Assembly (NCBI GenBank): GCA_019752335.1 | Contig: JAIEMJ010000004.1 | Coordinates: 223,448-287,447, forward strand | From: Bryobacteraceae bacterium | GTDB taxonomy: Bacteria > Acidobacteriota > Terriglobia > Bryobacterales > Bryobacteraceae | Reading direction: 5' to 3' | Length of the DNA: 64,000 nt | Shown: positions 44,605 through 52,310 of the stretch, one piece after another | Numbering within the stretch: the first letter of the stretch is position 1 | Layout of the letters: each line of letters opens with the position of its first letter | Position numbers and translations under genes: made by a program | Notes under the pieces: generated by a model | The model's input: the letters and a program-made list of their open reading frames with translations, nothing else | Databases searched by the model: none | Told to the model about the DNA's origin: nothing

Positions 44605-46385
44605 AAATCTCCTGCTTGGGCAATCATGATTTCGAATTTTTGCATGTCCCAAGCCGCGGTGGGACAGCGTTCGGCGCAAAGGCCGCAATGGACACAGACG
44701 TCTTCGTCCTTGGCCATGATGCGCTTGGTTTGCGGCAACGCATCGGAGACGTAGAGCGCCTGGGTGATATTGAAGGCGGGCGCCGAAAGGCGTCCGCGCA
44801 AGTCCTCTTCGTCGCCGTTGCGCGTGATAGTGAGGCATTGCACGGGACAGATGTCGATGCAGGCGTCGCACTCAATGCAGCGCTTGGCGGTGAAGACGGT
44901 TTGGATGTCGCAATTCAAACAGCGCTGCACTTCGCGCGCCGTCTGTTCGGGCGAGAAGCCCATTTCCACTTCGATGTTGAGTTCGCGGAAGCGCTTGGCC
45001 AAATCGACGTGTTCCATCTTCTGGCGATGGGCGGGATTGTAGTCGTTGGCGTAGCTCCACTCGGAGAGGCCCATCTTTTGCGAGATGAGATTCATGTGGG
45101 CGGGGGGACGCTCGGCCAGCGGCAGTCCATGGCAATACTGATGAATCGAGATGGCGGCCTGATGGCCGTGTTCCACGGCCCAGATGATGTTCTTGGGGCC
45201 CCAGGCGGCGTCGCCGCCGAAGAAGACGTTGGGGCGGGTGGAGGCGAAGGTCTTCTGGTCCACCACGGGCATGTCCCACTTGTCGAACTCGAGGCCGAGG
45301 TCGCGCTCGATCCAGGGGAAGGCGTTGTCCTGGCCGATGGCCAGAATCACGTCGTCGCAAGGGATGATGACGGTGTCGATGGTCTTGGACTTCTTCGCTT
45401 CGGCGTCCCATTCGAGGCGCTCGAACTCCATGCCGGTGAGCTTGCCGTTTTCGATGACGAAGCGCTTCGGGGCATGGTTGATGACGATCTCGACGCCCTC
45501 TTCCTCGGCGTCCTCCAGTTCCCACGGCGAAGCCTTGAAAAAGCCCCGTGGGCGGCGGGCCATCACCTTGATCGTCTTGCCGCCCATGCGGGCGGAGGAG
45601 CGGCAACAGTCCATGGCGGTGTTGCCGACGCCGATGATCAGCACCTTCTCGCCGATGGTGCTGACGTGGCCGAAGGCGACGGACTCGAGCCAGTCGATGC
45701 CGATGTGAATCCGGTCCGTCTCGTAGCGGCCGGGCAGTTCGAGATTCTTGCCGCGCGGGGCGCCCGTGCCGACGTAGACGGCGTCGTAGCCTTCGTCGAG
45801 CAGGCTCTTCAGGCTCGTCACCGGCGAGTTGTACCGGATGTCGACCCCCATGTCGAGGATGTAGCCGACCTCGTCGTCGAGCACCTTTTCGGGCAAACGG
45901 AAGGACGGAATGTTGGTGCGCATCAAGCCGCCGGGCTTGTTCTGCTTCTCAAACATGGTCACCGAATAGCCGAGGGGCATGAGGTCATTGGCGACGGTGA
46001 GGGCGGAGGGTCCGGCGCCGATGCAGGCGATGCGCTTGCCGTTTTTGACGGCCGGGGCCTTGGGCAGACGGTCCGAGATGTCGTCGCGCAGGTCGGCCGC
46101 CACGCGCTTCAGCCGGCAGATGGCGACGGGTTTGGCCTCTTCCAGGGTCTCGCCGGGCTCGGGCAAGCGTCCGCGACGGCAAGCGGGTTCGCAGGGGCGA
46201 TCGCACGTGCGTCCGAGGACGCCGGGAAAGACGTTTGACTGGCGGTTGAGGAGGTAAGAGTCCGTGTAACGGCCTTGGGCAATGAGCCGGATGTATTCGG
46301 GCACATTGGTGTGGGCGGGGCAGCCCCACTGGCAGTCCACGACTTTGTGGAAGTAATCAGGTTGGTGAATGTCCGTGGGCGTCAA
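44580..46385 (-). CDS. GltD-like FAD/NAD(P) oxidoreductase with C-terminal 2[4Fe-4S] ferredoxin domain
   Basis: 601 residues. An N-terminal iron-sulfur helical domain (CQWGCPAHTNVPEY; CDRPCEPACRRG) is as in glutamate synthase small subunits. The FAD site is IGAGPSALTVAND (~118) and the NAD(P) site IGVGNTAMDC. The C-terminal ferredoxin module has two clusters, CIECDACIDICP and CVHCGLCAERCP. TTG start with AAAGGA upstream. As first gene before korA-korB it is inferred to move electrons between the ferredoxin clusters and NAD(P)H, so reductant from 2-oxoacid oxidation can be recovered, or the reverse. A true glutamate synthase role is unlikely since no large subunit is adjacent. Confidence 0.88.
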   Translation of the reverse strand: MTPTDIHQPDYFHKVVDCQWGCPAHTNVPEYIRLIAQGRYTDSYLLNRQSNVFPGVLGRTCDRPCEPACRRGRLPEPGETLEEAKPVAICRLKRVAADLRDDISDRLPKAPAVKNGKRIACIGAGPSALTVANDLMPLGYSVTMFEKQNKPGGLMRTNIPSFRLPEKVLDDEVGYILDMGVDIRYNSPVTSLKSLLDEGYDAVYVGTGAPRGKNLELPGRYETDRIHIGIDWLESVAFGHVSTIGEKVLIIGVGNTAMDCCRSSARMGGKTIKVMARRPRGFFKASPWELEDAEEEGVEIVINHAPKRFVIENGKLTGMEFERLEWDAEAKKSKTIDTVIIPCDDVILAIGQDNAFPWIERDLGLEFDKWDMPVVDQKTFASTRPNVFFGGDAAWGPKNIIWAVEHGHQAAISIHQYCHGLPLAERPPAHMNLISQKMGLSEWSYANDYNPAHRQKMEHVDLAKRFRELNIEVEMGFSPEQTAREVQRCLNCDIQTVFTAKRCIECDACIDICPVQCLTITRNGDEEDLRGRLSAPAFNITQALYVSDALPQTKRIMAKDEDVCVHCGLCAERCPTAAWDMQKFEIMIAQAGDLCQIPQPA

Positions 46386-46617
46386 AGGGACATCCTTTCG
46401 GGGGTGGGTTTGGCGGTGAACATCGTGGTCCAGAGGCCATTCTATAACGGGAGGGCGGGTCGTGCGGAAACGTTAGGCGAAGGGGCCGCAGGCGATGGCG
46501 GACTTCGATCAAAGCCGTCGCGGGCGGGTTTGGTGGGCGGGTGCCGCCTGCGGCGCGGCACTGGAACGTTTCCCAGGGGTCCAGACGAAAACTCCTTCGA
46601 GTGCCGGTGGTAAAGAG

Positions 46618-46791
46618 CGCTATGACCTCGACATCAACGCGGTCCGCATCGCGGACGGGAAGGCGACGGTGGCCGAGATTGAGCAAGAGATCTTTGACCT
46701 GCTGCTGCGCGCGGCTTCGGGCGAACGCGTCGCGGCGGAGCGGAATGGCCATCGGGAGTTTGTGCCTTGGCGCATTGGTCCGGTGATGTAG
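46618..46791 (+). pseudogene. C-terminal fragment of a UxaA-family (altronate/galactarate dehydratase) gene
   Basis: Only the last ~57 residues of the family are readable: DLDINAVRIADGKATVAEI, then IFDLLLRAASGERVAAERN and the end EFVPWRIGPVM, which matches the C-terminal signature of UxaA-type hydro-lyases. The ~500 upstream residues are missing. VPVVK-like residues just before, in another frame, hint at earlier frameshifting. 46386-46617 upstream has no recognisable gene. It is a relic of hexuronate/aldarate catabolism. Confidence 0.68.
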
Positions 46792-46816
46792 GGGAGGGAC
46801 GGGTTGGGAGCTTCAT

Positions 46817-47192
46817 ATGCACCACGAATACGTCGAACCGTGCCACGGCGGCTAGTACTTGGTTTGGCTGGAACGCGCATTTCGTTGGATTCCGTCGTGT
46901 GTGCCTTCAAACGAAGGGCAGTCGCCCGAAGCCATACAGGAAGACTTTCCGTCGCGGAAGCGCGCAGATCTACGGGGCGATTGCATTTTACCTGGATCAC
47001 CAAGTTGAGATTGACCGGTATCTGGTGGGTACCGAACGTGAGTTCGAAGGGAAGGCGATCCCGAGGGCTACGGAGAATCCGGCACTTTGGGAGCGGCTCC
47101 AGCGGGCCAAAGCGAAAATGGGTGAGTCGCGGCCTTGCGTTTTCAGGCCGACGCTGACCCGCGCCACGGTCTTGTCAAAGCCCTTCGCCTGA
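46817..47192 (+). pseudogene. Decayed DUF433-family antitoxin gene
   Basis: A DUF433 protein can be followed across frames. It starts with MHHEYVEPCHGG (then a stop) and continues in a second frame as LAGTRISLDSVVCAFKR. It returns to the first frame as GQSPEAIQEDFPSRKRA and passes to a third as QIYGAIAFYLDHQVEIDRYL, with an extension to about 47150. At least three frameshifts and one stop are needed, so it is not a sequencing slip. DUF433 proteins are usually antitoxin partners of DUF5615 PIN-like proteins, and a remnant of one follows. Confidence 0.72.
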
Positions 47193-47290
47193 GAGAACCC
47201 GCCATCGATTTCGCTTCGGCGGTGGACAGCGATTTGGAGGGCGTTCCCGATCCGGAGGTTCTGGAGACTGCCGCTCAGCAGGAAGTAGTG
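47135..47290 (+). pseudogene. Truncated DUF5615 PIN-like toxin remnant
   Basis: From a TTG at 47135 the frame reads LRFQADADPRHGLVKAL, then REPAIDFASAVDSDLEGVPD and PEVLETAAQQ. This is the N-terminal half of DUF5615 PIN-like nucleases, including the first acidic residues of the active site (ADAD). The conserved later part (the VTHD-type strand with further acidic residues) is absent and the frame runs on into the antisense of tRNA-Pro. It overlaps the end of the decayed DUF433 gene, as in intact pairs. Confidence 0.62.
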
Positions 47291-47343
47291 GACTGTGGGC
47301 AGCGAGAGGCCGAAACGGCTAGGGGAGAGAAGATGGGGATGAA

Positions 47344-47420
47344 TGGTCGGGGCGAGAGGATTCGAACCTCCGGCCTCCTGGTCCCGAACCAGGCGCTCTA
47401 CCAGGCTGAGCCACGCCCCG
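47344..47420 (-). tRNA. tRNA-Pro (anticodon CGG)
   Basis: Minus-strand cloverleaf: acceptor CGGGGCG (47420-47414) pairs with CGCCCCG, D-arm GCTCAGCCTGGTAGAGC, anticodon stem CCTGG/CCAGG with loop TTCGGGA giving anticodon CGG, T-loop TTCGAAT. Discriminator A and CCA are encoded (47346-47344). It reads CCG proline codons. Confidence 0.95.
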
Positions 47421-47597
47421 ACAAACTTCGCACTCCCCATCGTACCTGCTTCCTTCCTCCCTTGCAAGTGACGTTTGCTGCGCCCGGCGGCTGGGCCCAA
47501 TATACGGTAGGGACTTCCCATAAATGTCTATATCTAGTACTAGAACGGAAGTGCTAAGTGATTGATTCTTTTCACTCAAGATTCTGCCGCCGAACCC

Positions 47598-47626
47598 TTG
47601 ACGCCGTCGCGATTTTGCCGGATATT
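47598..47626 (+). promoter_or_regulatory. Candidate sigma-70 promoter of the merR-dap run
   Basis: TTGACG (47598-47603, 5/6 to the -35 consensus), a 17-base spacer and GATATT (47621-47626, 4/6 to the -10 consensus), about 50 bases before the merR ATG. The stretch 47421-47597 shows nothing else recognisable. Confidence 0.45.
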
Positions 47627-47678
47627 GGGGTGGACCCACGTCAACTCGCGCTGACGTTTCAAACAAGATCATTCCCCC

Positions 47679-48182
47679 ATGTTCAAAACAAAAAAGACCA
47701 AAATTGATCCCGTAACGGTACTCAAAGCCTACTCGTCGAGCGAGGTATCGAAGATTGGCGGCGTCAGCTTGCGCCAGTTGCAGTGGTGGGATGAGAAGAA
47801 AGTGGTGAGCCCCCGGCATGAGGGGCACCGGCGCGTCTATAGCCCGGACGAAGTGGTGGAAATTACGGTCATTGCGGAATTGCGGCGCAAGGGCTTCTCG
47901 CTCCAGAAGATCCGCCGCGTGCTGCGCTTCCTGCAGCGGGAGATGGGCAAGCGGCTCTCCGACGTCCTGGCCGGTGACGCGCACTTGCACCTCGTCACCG
48001 ACGGCAAGAACATCTACCTCGAACAGAATGCTGACAAGATTATCGACATTTTGAAGAATGCGCGCCAGCCCATGTTCCTGGTCTGCGTGACGGATCAGGT
48101 GCGGCGCCTGGAAGCGAACGCGGCGCGGAAGCCCGCGAGGTCGGAAACCGCGGCGGCCACTCGCCGGGCGCGGGCAGTCTAA
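47679..48182 (+). CDS. MerR-family transcriptional regulator
   Basis: 167 residues. The winged helix-turn-helix reads YSSSEVSKIGGVSLRQLQWW, then KKVVSPRHEGHRRVYSPDEV and RRKGFSLQKIRRVLRFL. Beyond ~95 there is a short effector or dimer domain without cysteine ligands, so it is not a metal or redox sensor of the classical type, and the tail is Arg/Ala-rich. It is the first gene of a long plus-strand run and 15 bp before the dapE-like gene; control of lysine genes is possible but unproven. Confidence 0.87.
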   Translation: MFKTKKTKIDPVTVLKAYSSSEVSKIGGVSLRQLQWWDEKKVVSPRHEGHRRVYSPDEVVEITVIAELRRKGFSLQKIRRVLRFLQREMGKRLSDVLAGDAHLHLVTDGKNIYLEQNADKIIDILKNARQPMFLVCVTDQVRRLEANAARKPARSETAAATRRARAV

Positions 48183-48197
48183 TAGACTAAAGGGAGC

Positions 48198-49211
48198 ATG
48201 GACTCCCTCTTTTCGCTCGCCCGGACCCTGATCGACACCGAGTCCATCACCGGCAACGAAGCCCCGATGGGGCATCTGGTTTATCAACTACTCGAAAGCC
48301 GCGTCGCGCAGTACGGCGGCAGCGTGGAGCGCATTGAAGTGGAGCCCAACCGCTTCAACGTGCTGGCGATCTTCGGCACGACGCCCACCGTTACCCTATC
48401 GACGCATCTCGACACCGTGCCGCCCTTCTTCGCCTCGCGCGAGGATGACGATTTCATCTGGGGGCGTGGAGCCTGCGACGTGAAGGGGATCATCGCGGCG
48501 ATGATTACCGCGGCGGACCAACTGCTGGCCGAAGGCATCCGCGAGTTTGCGTGCCTCTTCGTGGTGGGCGAGGAGCGCAATAGCGCGGGCGCTTATCACG
48601 CGGGGCGGAATCCGCGCGGTTCGCGCTTTCTGATCAACGGCGAACCGACGGAGAATCGGCTGGCCTTGGGCTCCAAGGGCGCGCACCGTTTCGAGATCGC
48701 CGCCGCGGGCCGGATGGCGCATTCGGCTTATCCGGAATTGGGCGAGTCCGCGATTGAGAAGCTGTTGAATGCGTTGGGCCGGTTGCGGGCGATGGAGCTC
48801 GAACACGACGAACTGCTGGGCCCCAGCACGCTGAATATCGGCACGATAGAAGGCGGGCGCGCGCCGAATGTGATTCCGGATGCCGCCAAGGCCGAGATTC
48901 TGATTCGGCTGGTGGACCAGGGGGAGAGCACGCGCGCCAAGGTGCTGGCGGCCGTCGCGCCGGACGCGCAGGCCAATGAGATTCTTTGCATTCCGGCGAT
49001 GCACTTTGGCCGGTTGCCGGGATTTGCGACAATGGTAGCTGCCTACACCACGGACATTCCCGCTTTCGGCGGTGCGTGGGGCCAACCTTACCTCTTGGGC
49101 CCCGGCACAATTCACGTCGCGCACACCAGCGAAGAGCGAGTCCCGAAGGGGCAATTGGTGGAGGCGGTGGGCATTTACCGCGCGATGGTCCGGCAGTTGC
49201 TCGGCCAGTAA
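48198..49211 (+). CDS. dapE: M20-family metallopeptidase, probably succinyl-diaminopimelate desuccinylase
   Basis: 337 residues. Di-zinc ligands: His70 and Asp72 in STHLDTVP, bridging Asp94 in GRGACDVKG, catalytic Glu125 with Glu126 in VGEER, Glu149 in NGEPTEN, and a late histidine in HVAHTSEERV. M20 enzymes include DapE, ArgE and LysK, and sequence alone does not separate them. The DapE reading (N-succinyl-LL-DAP to LL-DAP plus succinate) rests on the neighbouring asd, lysC, dapB, dapA and succinylase-type dapD. AAAGGGAGC precedes the ATG. Confidence 0.75.
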   Translation: MDSLFSLARTLIDTESITGNEAPMGHLVYQLLESRVAQYGGSVERIEVEPNRFNVLAIFGTTPTVTLSTHLDTVPPFFASREDDDFIWGRGACDVKGIIAAMITAADQLLAEGIREFACLFVVGEERNSAGAYHAGRNPRGSRFLINGEPTENRLALGSKGAHRFEIAAAGRMAHSAYPELGESAIEKLLNALGRLRAMELEHDELLGPSTLNIGTIEGGRAPNVIPDAAKAEILIRLVDQGESTRAKVLAAVAPDAQANEILCIPAMHFGRLPGFATMVAAYTTDIPAFGGAWGQPYLLGPGTIHVAHTSEERVPKGQLVEAVGIYRAMVRQLLGQ

Positions 49212-49232
49212 ACAAAGGAAGTAGGTTTTGTT

Positions 49233-50282
49233 GTGAGCTTGCAGATGGAAGTGGGCGTGCTGGGCGCCACCGGGATGGTGGGCCAGCACTTTGTGCGTTT
49301 TCTGGAAGGCCACCCCTGGTTCAAATTGACCTGGCTGGGCGCGAGCGAACGCTCGGCCGGCAAGAAATACGCGGACGCCACGGATTGGCGCTTGGAAGGA
49401 ACGATGCCCGCCGGGATCGCTGACCTTACCGTATCGAACAGCGTGCCCGGACCAGCCGCGCCCAAGCTGGTTTTCTCCGCGATGGACGCGAGCGTCGCCA
49501 CCGAAATTGAGCAGGCTTTTGCGGCCGCCGGCCACTATGTCGTCTCGAATTCGAAGAATCATCGCATGGAGAGCGACGTGCCGTTGTTGGTGCCGGAGAT
49601 CAACGCCGACCATTTGGGCATTCTGGATGCGCAGGCCAAGCGCGGCTGGAAGGGCCGCATCATTACGAATCCGAATTGCTCGACGATTGCGTTGACGATG
49701 GGGCTAGCGGCCTTCAAGCCGTTCGGGATTGAGCGCGTCATCGTGACGACGATGCAAGCCGTTTCGGGTGCTGGTTACCCGGGCGTGCCGTCGGTCGATA
49801 TTCTGGGCAATGTGGTGCCTTACATTGGCGGCGAAGAAGAGAAGATGCAGGTGGAGACGCAGAAGATTCTCGGCTCCTTCGCGGGCGGCGAGTTAGTCGC
49901 TTTGCCGGCCAAGGTAAGCGCGGCTTGTAACCGCGTAGCGGTGGTGGATGGGCACTTAGTGGCGACGTCGGTGGAGTTGCGCGAGAAAGCGACTGAGGCG
50001 CAACTGCGCGCCGCGCTCGACGCCTTCGCTGGCGAGCCGCAACGTCTGAACCTGCCGAGCGCACCGGCGCGGCCGGTGCAGTACTTGGCGGCGAATGACC
50101 GGCCGCAGCCGCGACGCGACGCGACGCGGGATCGCGGGATGGCGGCGTTTGTGGGGCGTTTGCGCCCTTGCCCCGTGCTCGATTGGAAGTTTCTGGTATT
50201 GGCACACAACACGATTCGCGGCGCCGCGGGCGCGGCGGTGTTGAACGCGGAGTTACTCGCGGCGGGCGGCTGGATTAAGTAA
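49233..50282 (+). CDS. asd: Aspartate-semialdehyde dehydrogenase (archaeal/fungal-type)
   Basis: 349 residues. NADP site GVLGATGMVGQHF, nucleophile Cys149 in NPNCSTI, SGAGYPG loop and catalytic His241 in NRVAVVDGHLV. The spacing and the SGAGYPG form match the archaeal/fungal branch rather than the E. coli branch. It reduces aspartyl phosphate to the semialdehyde, the branch point to lysine/DAP and threonine/methionine. GTG 49233 follows AAAGGAAG; ATG 49245 is an alternative. lysC starts immediately after its stop (TAAGTG). Confidence 0.94.
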   Translation: MSLQMEVGVLGATGMVGQHFVRFLEGHPWFKLTWLGASERSAGKKYADATDWRLEGTMPAGIADLTVSNSVPGPAAPKLVFSAMDASVATEIEQAFAAAGHYVVSNSKNHRMESDVPLLVPEINADHLGILDAQAKRGWKGRIITNPNCSTIALTMGLAAFKPFGIERVIVTTMQAVSGAGYPGVPSVDILGNVVPYIGGEEEKMQVETQKILGSFAGGELVALPAKVSAACNRVAVVDGHLVATSVELREKATEAQLRAALDAFAGEPQRLNLPSAPARPVQYLAANDRPQPRRDATRDRGMAAFVGRLRPCPVLDWKFLVLAHNTIRGAAGAAVLNAELLAAGGWIK

Positions 50283-51605
50283 GTGCTCATCATGAAGTTC
50301 GGCGGCAGCTCTGTCGAGAGCGCCGCCGCGATTGAACGCGTCGCCGAAATCGTCCGCCAGCGGGCCCCCGGGCCGGTAGTGGTGGTGGTGTCGGCGATCG
50401 GCAAGACCACGAACCGGTTACTCGAGTTGGCGCGCGAGGCCGCCAATGGCCAGCGCCAAAGCGCGTTGGTGAAGCTGGACGACTTACGCGCGCAACACTT
50501 CGACATTGCTGACCATTTCGGCGCGACCCATCTGATTGACCAGCCTTTTGCGGAGTTAGCCGAAATCGTCCGCGGCTTGGCCGTGTTGGGGGAGTTAACG
50601 CCGCGGTCGCTGGATGCGGTCGCCAGCTATGGGGAGCGGCTTTCGAGCGTGATCGTCGCGCAGGCGCTGGGCGCGCGGCACGCCGACGCGCGGGATTACT
50701 TAGTGACGGACGAGCGCCACACGCAGGCCGCCCCTTTGTACGAGGCTACTTACTCGCGCCTGAGCGAGTTACCGAAAGCCGAAGTTACGGTGATGGGCGG
50801 ATTTATTGGCGCGACGGCGGCGGGAGTGACTTCTACCTTGGGCCGTGGCGGTTCGGACTTTACCGCGTCCATTGTAGGCGCGGGACTCAAGGCGAGCGAG
50901 ATCCAAATCTGGACCGACGTCGACGGGATGCTGACGGCGGACCCGCGCGTCTTTTCCGGTGGCCATCGGGTGAAGACGATTTCCTTCGCGGAAGCAGCGG
51001 AGTTAGCCTATTTTGGCGCGAAGGTGTTGCACCCGTCCACTGTCTTGCCGGCCATGGAAAAAGGCATCCCGGTAAGTATTTTGAATTCGCGCCGGCCAGA
51101 GGTGGAGGGCACACGTATTGTGGCCCACGCGGTGCCTTGCCGTAACGCGGTGAAGTCGATTGCCTGCAAAACGAACATTACGCTGGTGAACATCGCTTCC
51201 ACGCGGATGCTGATGGCCCACGGCTTTTTGCGGCGTATTTTCGAAGTGTTTGACCGTTACGAAACGCCGGTGGATATGCTGGCGACGTCCGAGGTGAGCG
51301 TGTCGCTGACGATCGACACGGTGACTCACTTACCGGCGATTGTGCGAGAGATTGAAGAGATTGCCGATGTGACCGTGGAAACGGCGCAGGCCATTGTCAG
51401 CTTGGTGGGCGAGAATATCCGGCATACGCCGGGCGTCGCGGCGCGCTTGTTCACCGCGCTGGGCCCGATCAACGTGCGCATGATTTCGCAAGGAGCTTCC
51501 CGCATGAATCTGAGTCTCGTGGTGGCCGAGAGCGACTTACGGAAAGCGGTAGAATCGCTGCACGCGGAATTCTTCCGTGAACTGGATCCCGAGGTCTTCG
51601 CATAA
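50283..51605 (+). CDS. lysC: Aspartate kinase with C-terminal ACT domains
   Basis: 440 residues. The amino-acid kinase domain (1-~275) has KFGGSSVESA, SYGERLSS and the GRGGSDFTASIVG loop. The regulatory part (~290-440) contains two ACT units (NITLVNIASTRM; AIVSLVGENIRHTPGVAARL), so feedback control by lysine or threonine is expected. GTG 50283 abuts the asd stop; ATG 50292 begins the conserved strand. About nine of its forty leucines use TTA, unusual for GC-rich DNA. Confidence 0.95.
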   Translation: MLIMKFGGSSVESAAAIERVAEIVRQRAPGPVVVVVSAIGKTTNRLLELAREAANGQRQSALVKLDDLRAQHFDIADHFGATHLIDQPFAELAEIVRGLAVLGELTPRSLDAVASYGERLSSVIVAQALGARHADARDYLVTDERHTQAAPLYEATYSRLSELPKAEVTVMGGFIGATAAGVTSTLGRGGSDFTASIVGAGLKASEIQIWTDVDGMLTADPRVFSGGHRVKTISFAEAAELAYFGAKVLHPSTVLPAMEKGIPVSILNSRRPEVEGTRIVAHAVPCRNAVKSIACKTNITLVNIASTRMLMAHGFLRRIFEVFDRYETPVDMLATSEVSVSLTIDTVTHLPAIVREIEEIADVTVETAQAIVSLVGENIRHTPGVAARLFTALGPINVRMISQGASRMNLSLVVAESDLRKAVESLHAEFFRELDPEVFA

Positions 51606-52310
51606 ATGAATCTCGCACTGCTTGGCTACGGCAAGATGGGGAAGATGATCGACGGCTTGGCGCCGGAGTACGGCTTCACGGTGGTGCATCGCTTGGACGA
51701 GCACAACAATGCCGGCCAAAGCGCGATGACCCCAGCGAATTTTGCTGAGGTCGATGTGGCCATTGAATTTTCCACTCCGGAAGTCTGTTTCGAGAATATT
51801 CAACGGCTCGCTGAATTGAAGGTGAATACCGTCGTCGGTACTACCGGTTGGCTGGGCCAGATGGACGCAGTAAAGAAAATGGTGGCGGCCGCTGGGACGG
51901 GCTTTGTGTGGAGCCCCAATTACTCGGTAGGCGTGAACGTATTTTTCCGCTTGGTTCAAGAAGCGGCGCGCCTCTTGGCCGACGAAAAAGAGTACGGCGC
52001 TTGGGCTTGGGAAATCCACCACCATACGAAGAAGGACGCGCCTTCCGGTACGTTGCTCAAGTTAGTGGAAGACATGAAGTCGGCGGGCTATGCGCGGGCG
52101 ATTGACGTCAGTGCGAACCGCGCGGGAGCGCATCCGGGGACCCACGAAATCGGGTTTGACTCGGCGGCCGATACCATCACCTTGAAGCACGCCGCGCGCA
52201 GCCGCGAAGGCTTCGCGCGCGGGGCACTCAAGGCCGCCCAGTGGGTTGCCGGCAAAAAAGGCTTTTACGAATTCAGCGAGACCCTGTTTCAGCCAAAGAG
52301 GAAATTATGA
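51606..52310 (+). CDS. dapB: 4-hydroxy-tetrahydrodipicolinate reductase
   Basis: 234 residues, slightly short for DapB. The coenzyme loop is LLGYGKMGKMI, the VVGTTGW motif lies near 77, and the catalytic region is EIHHHTKKDAPSGT with His138-140 and Lys143. It reduces the DapA product to tetrahydrodipicolinate with NAD(P)H. The ATG follows the lysC stop with no gap, and its stop overlaps dapA (ATGA). Confidence 0.94.
   Translation: MNLALLGYGKMGKMIDGLAPEYGFTVVHRLDEHNNAGQSAMTPANFAEVDVAIEFSTPEVCFENIQRLAELKVNTVVGTTGWLGQMDAVKKMVAAAGTGFVWSPNYSVGVNVFFRLVQEAARLLADEKEYGAWAWEIHHHTKKDAPSGTLLKLVEDMKSAGYARAIDVSANRAGAHPGTHEIGFDSAADTITLKHAARSREGFARGALKAAQWVAGKKGFYEFSETLFQPKRKL

Noticed and set aside
44605..44871. 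N-terminal extension of korA
   Set aside because: It lies in the coding region of the upstream gene and is Arg/His-rich junk. A Shine-Dalgarno and the family start point to GTG 44604.
44616..46238. 540-residue plus-strand frame
   Set aside because: Complete antisense shadow of the GltD-like gene, with low-complexity Gly/Ala/Asp/Val composition and no domain.
47319..48287. 322-residue minus-strand frame across tRNA-Pro and merR
   Set aside because: It reads through a tRNA gene and is antisense to a well-supported regulator.
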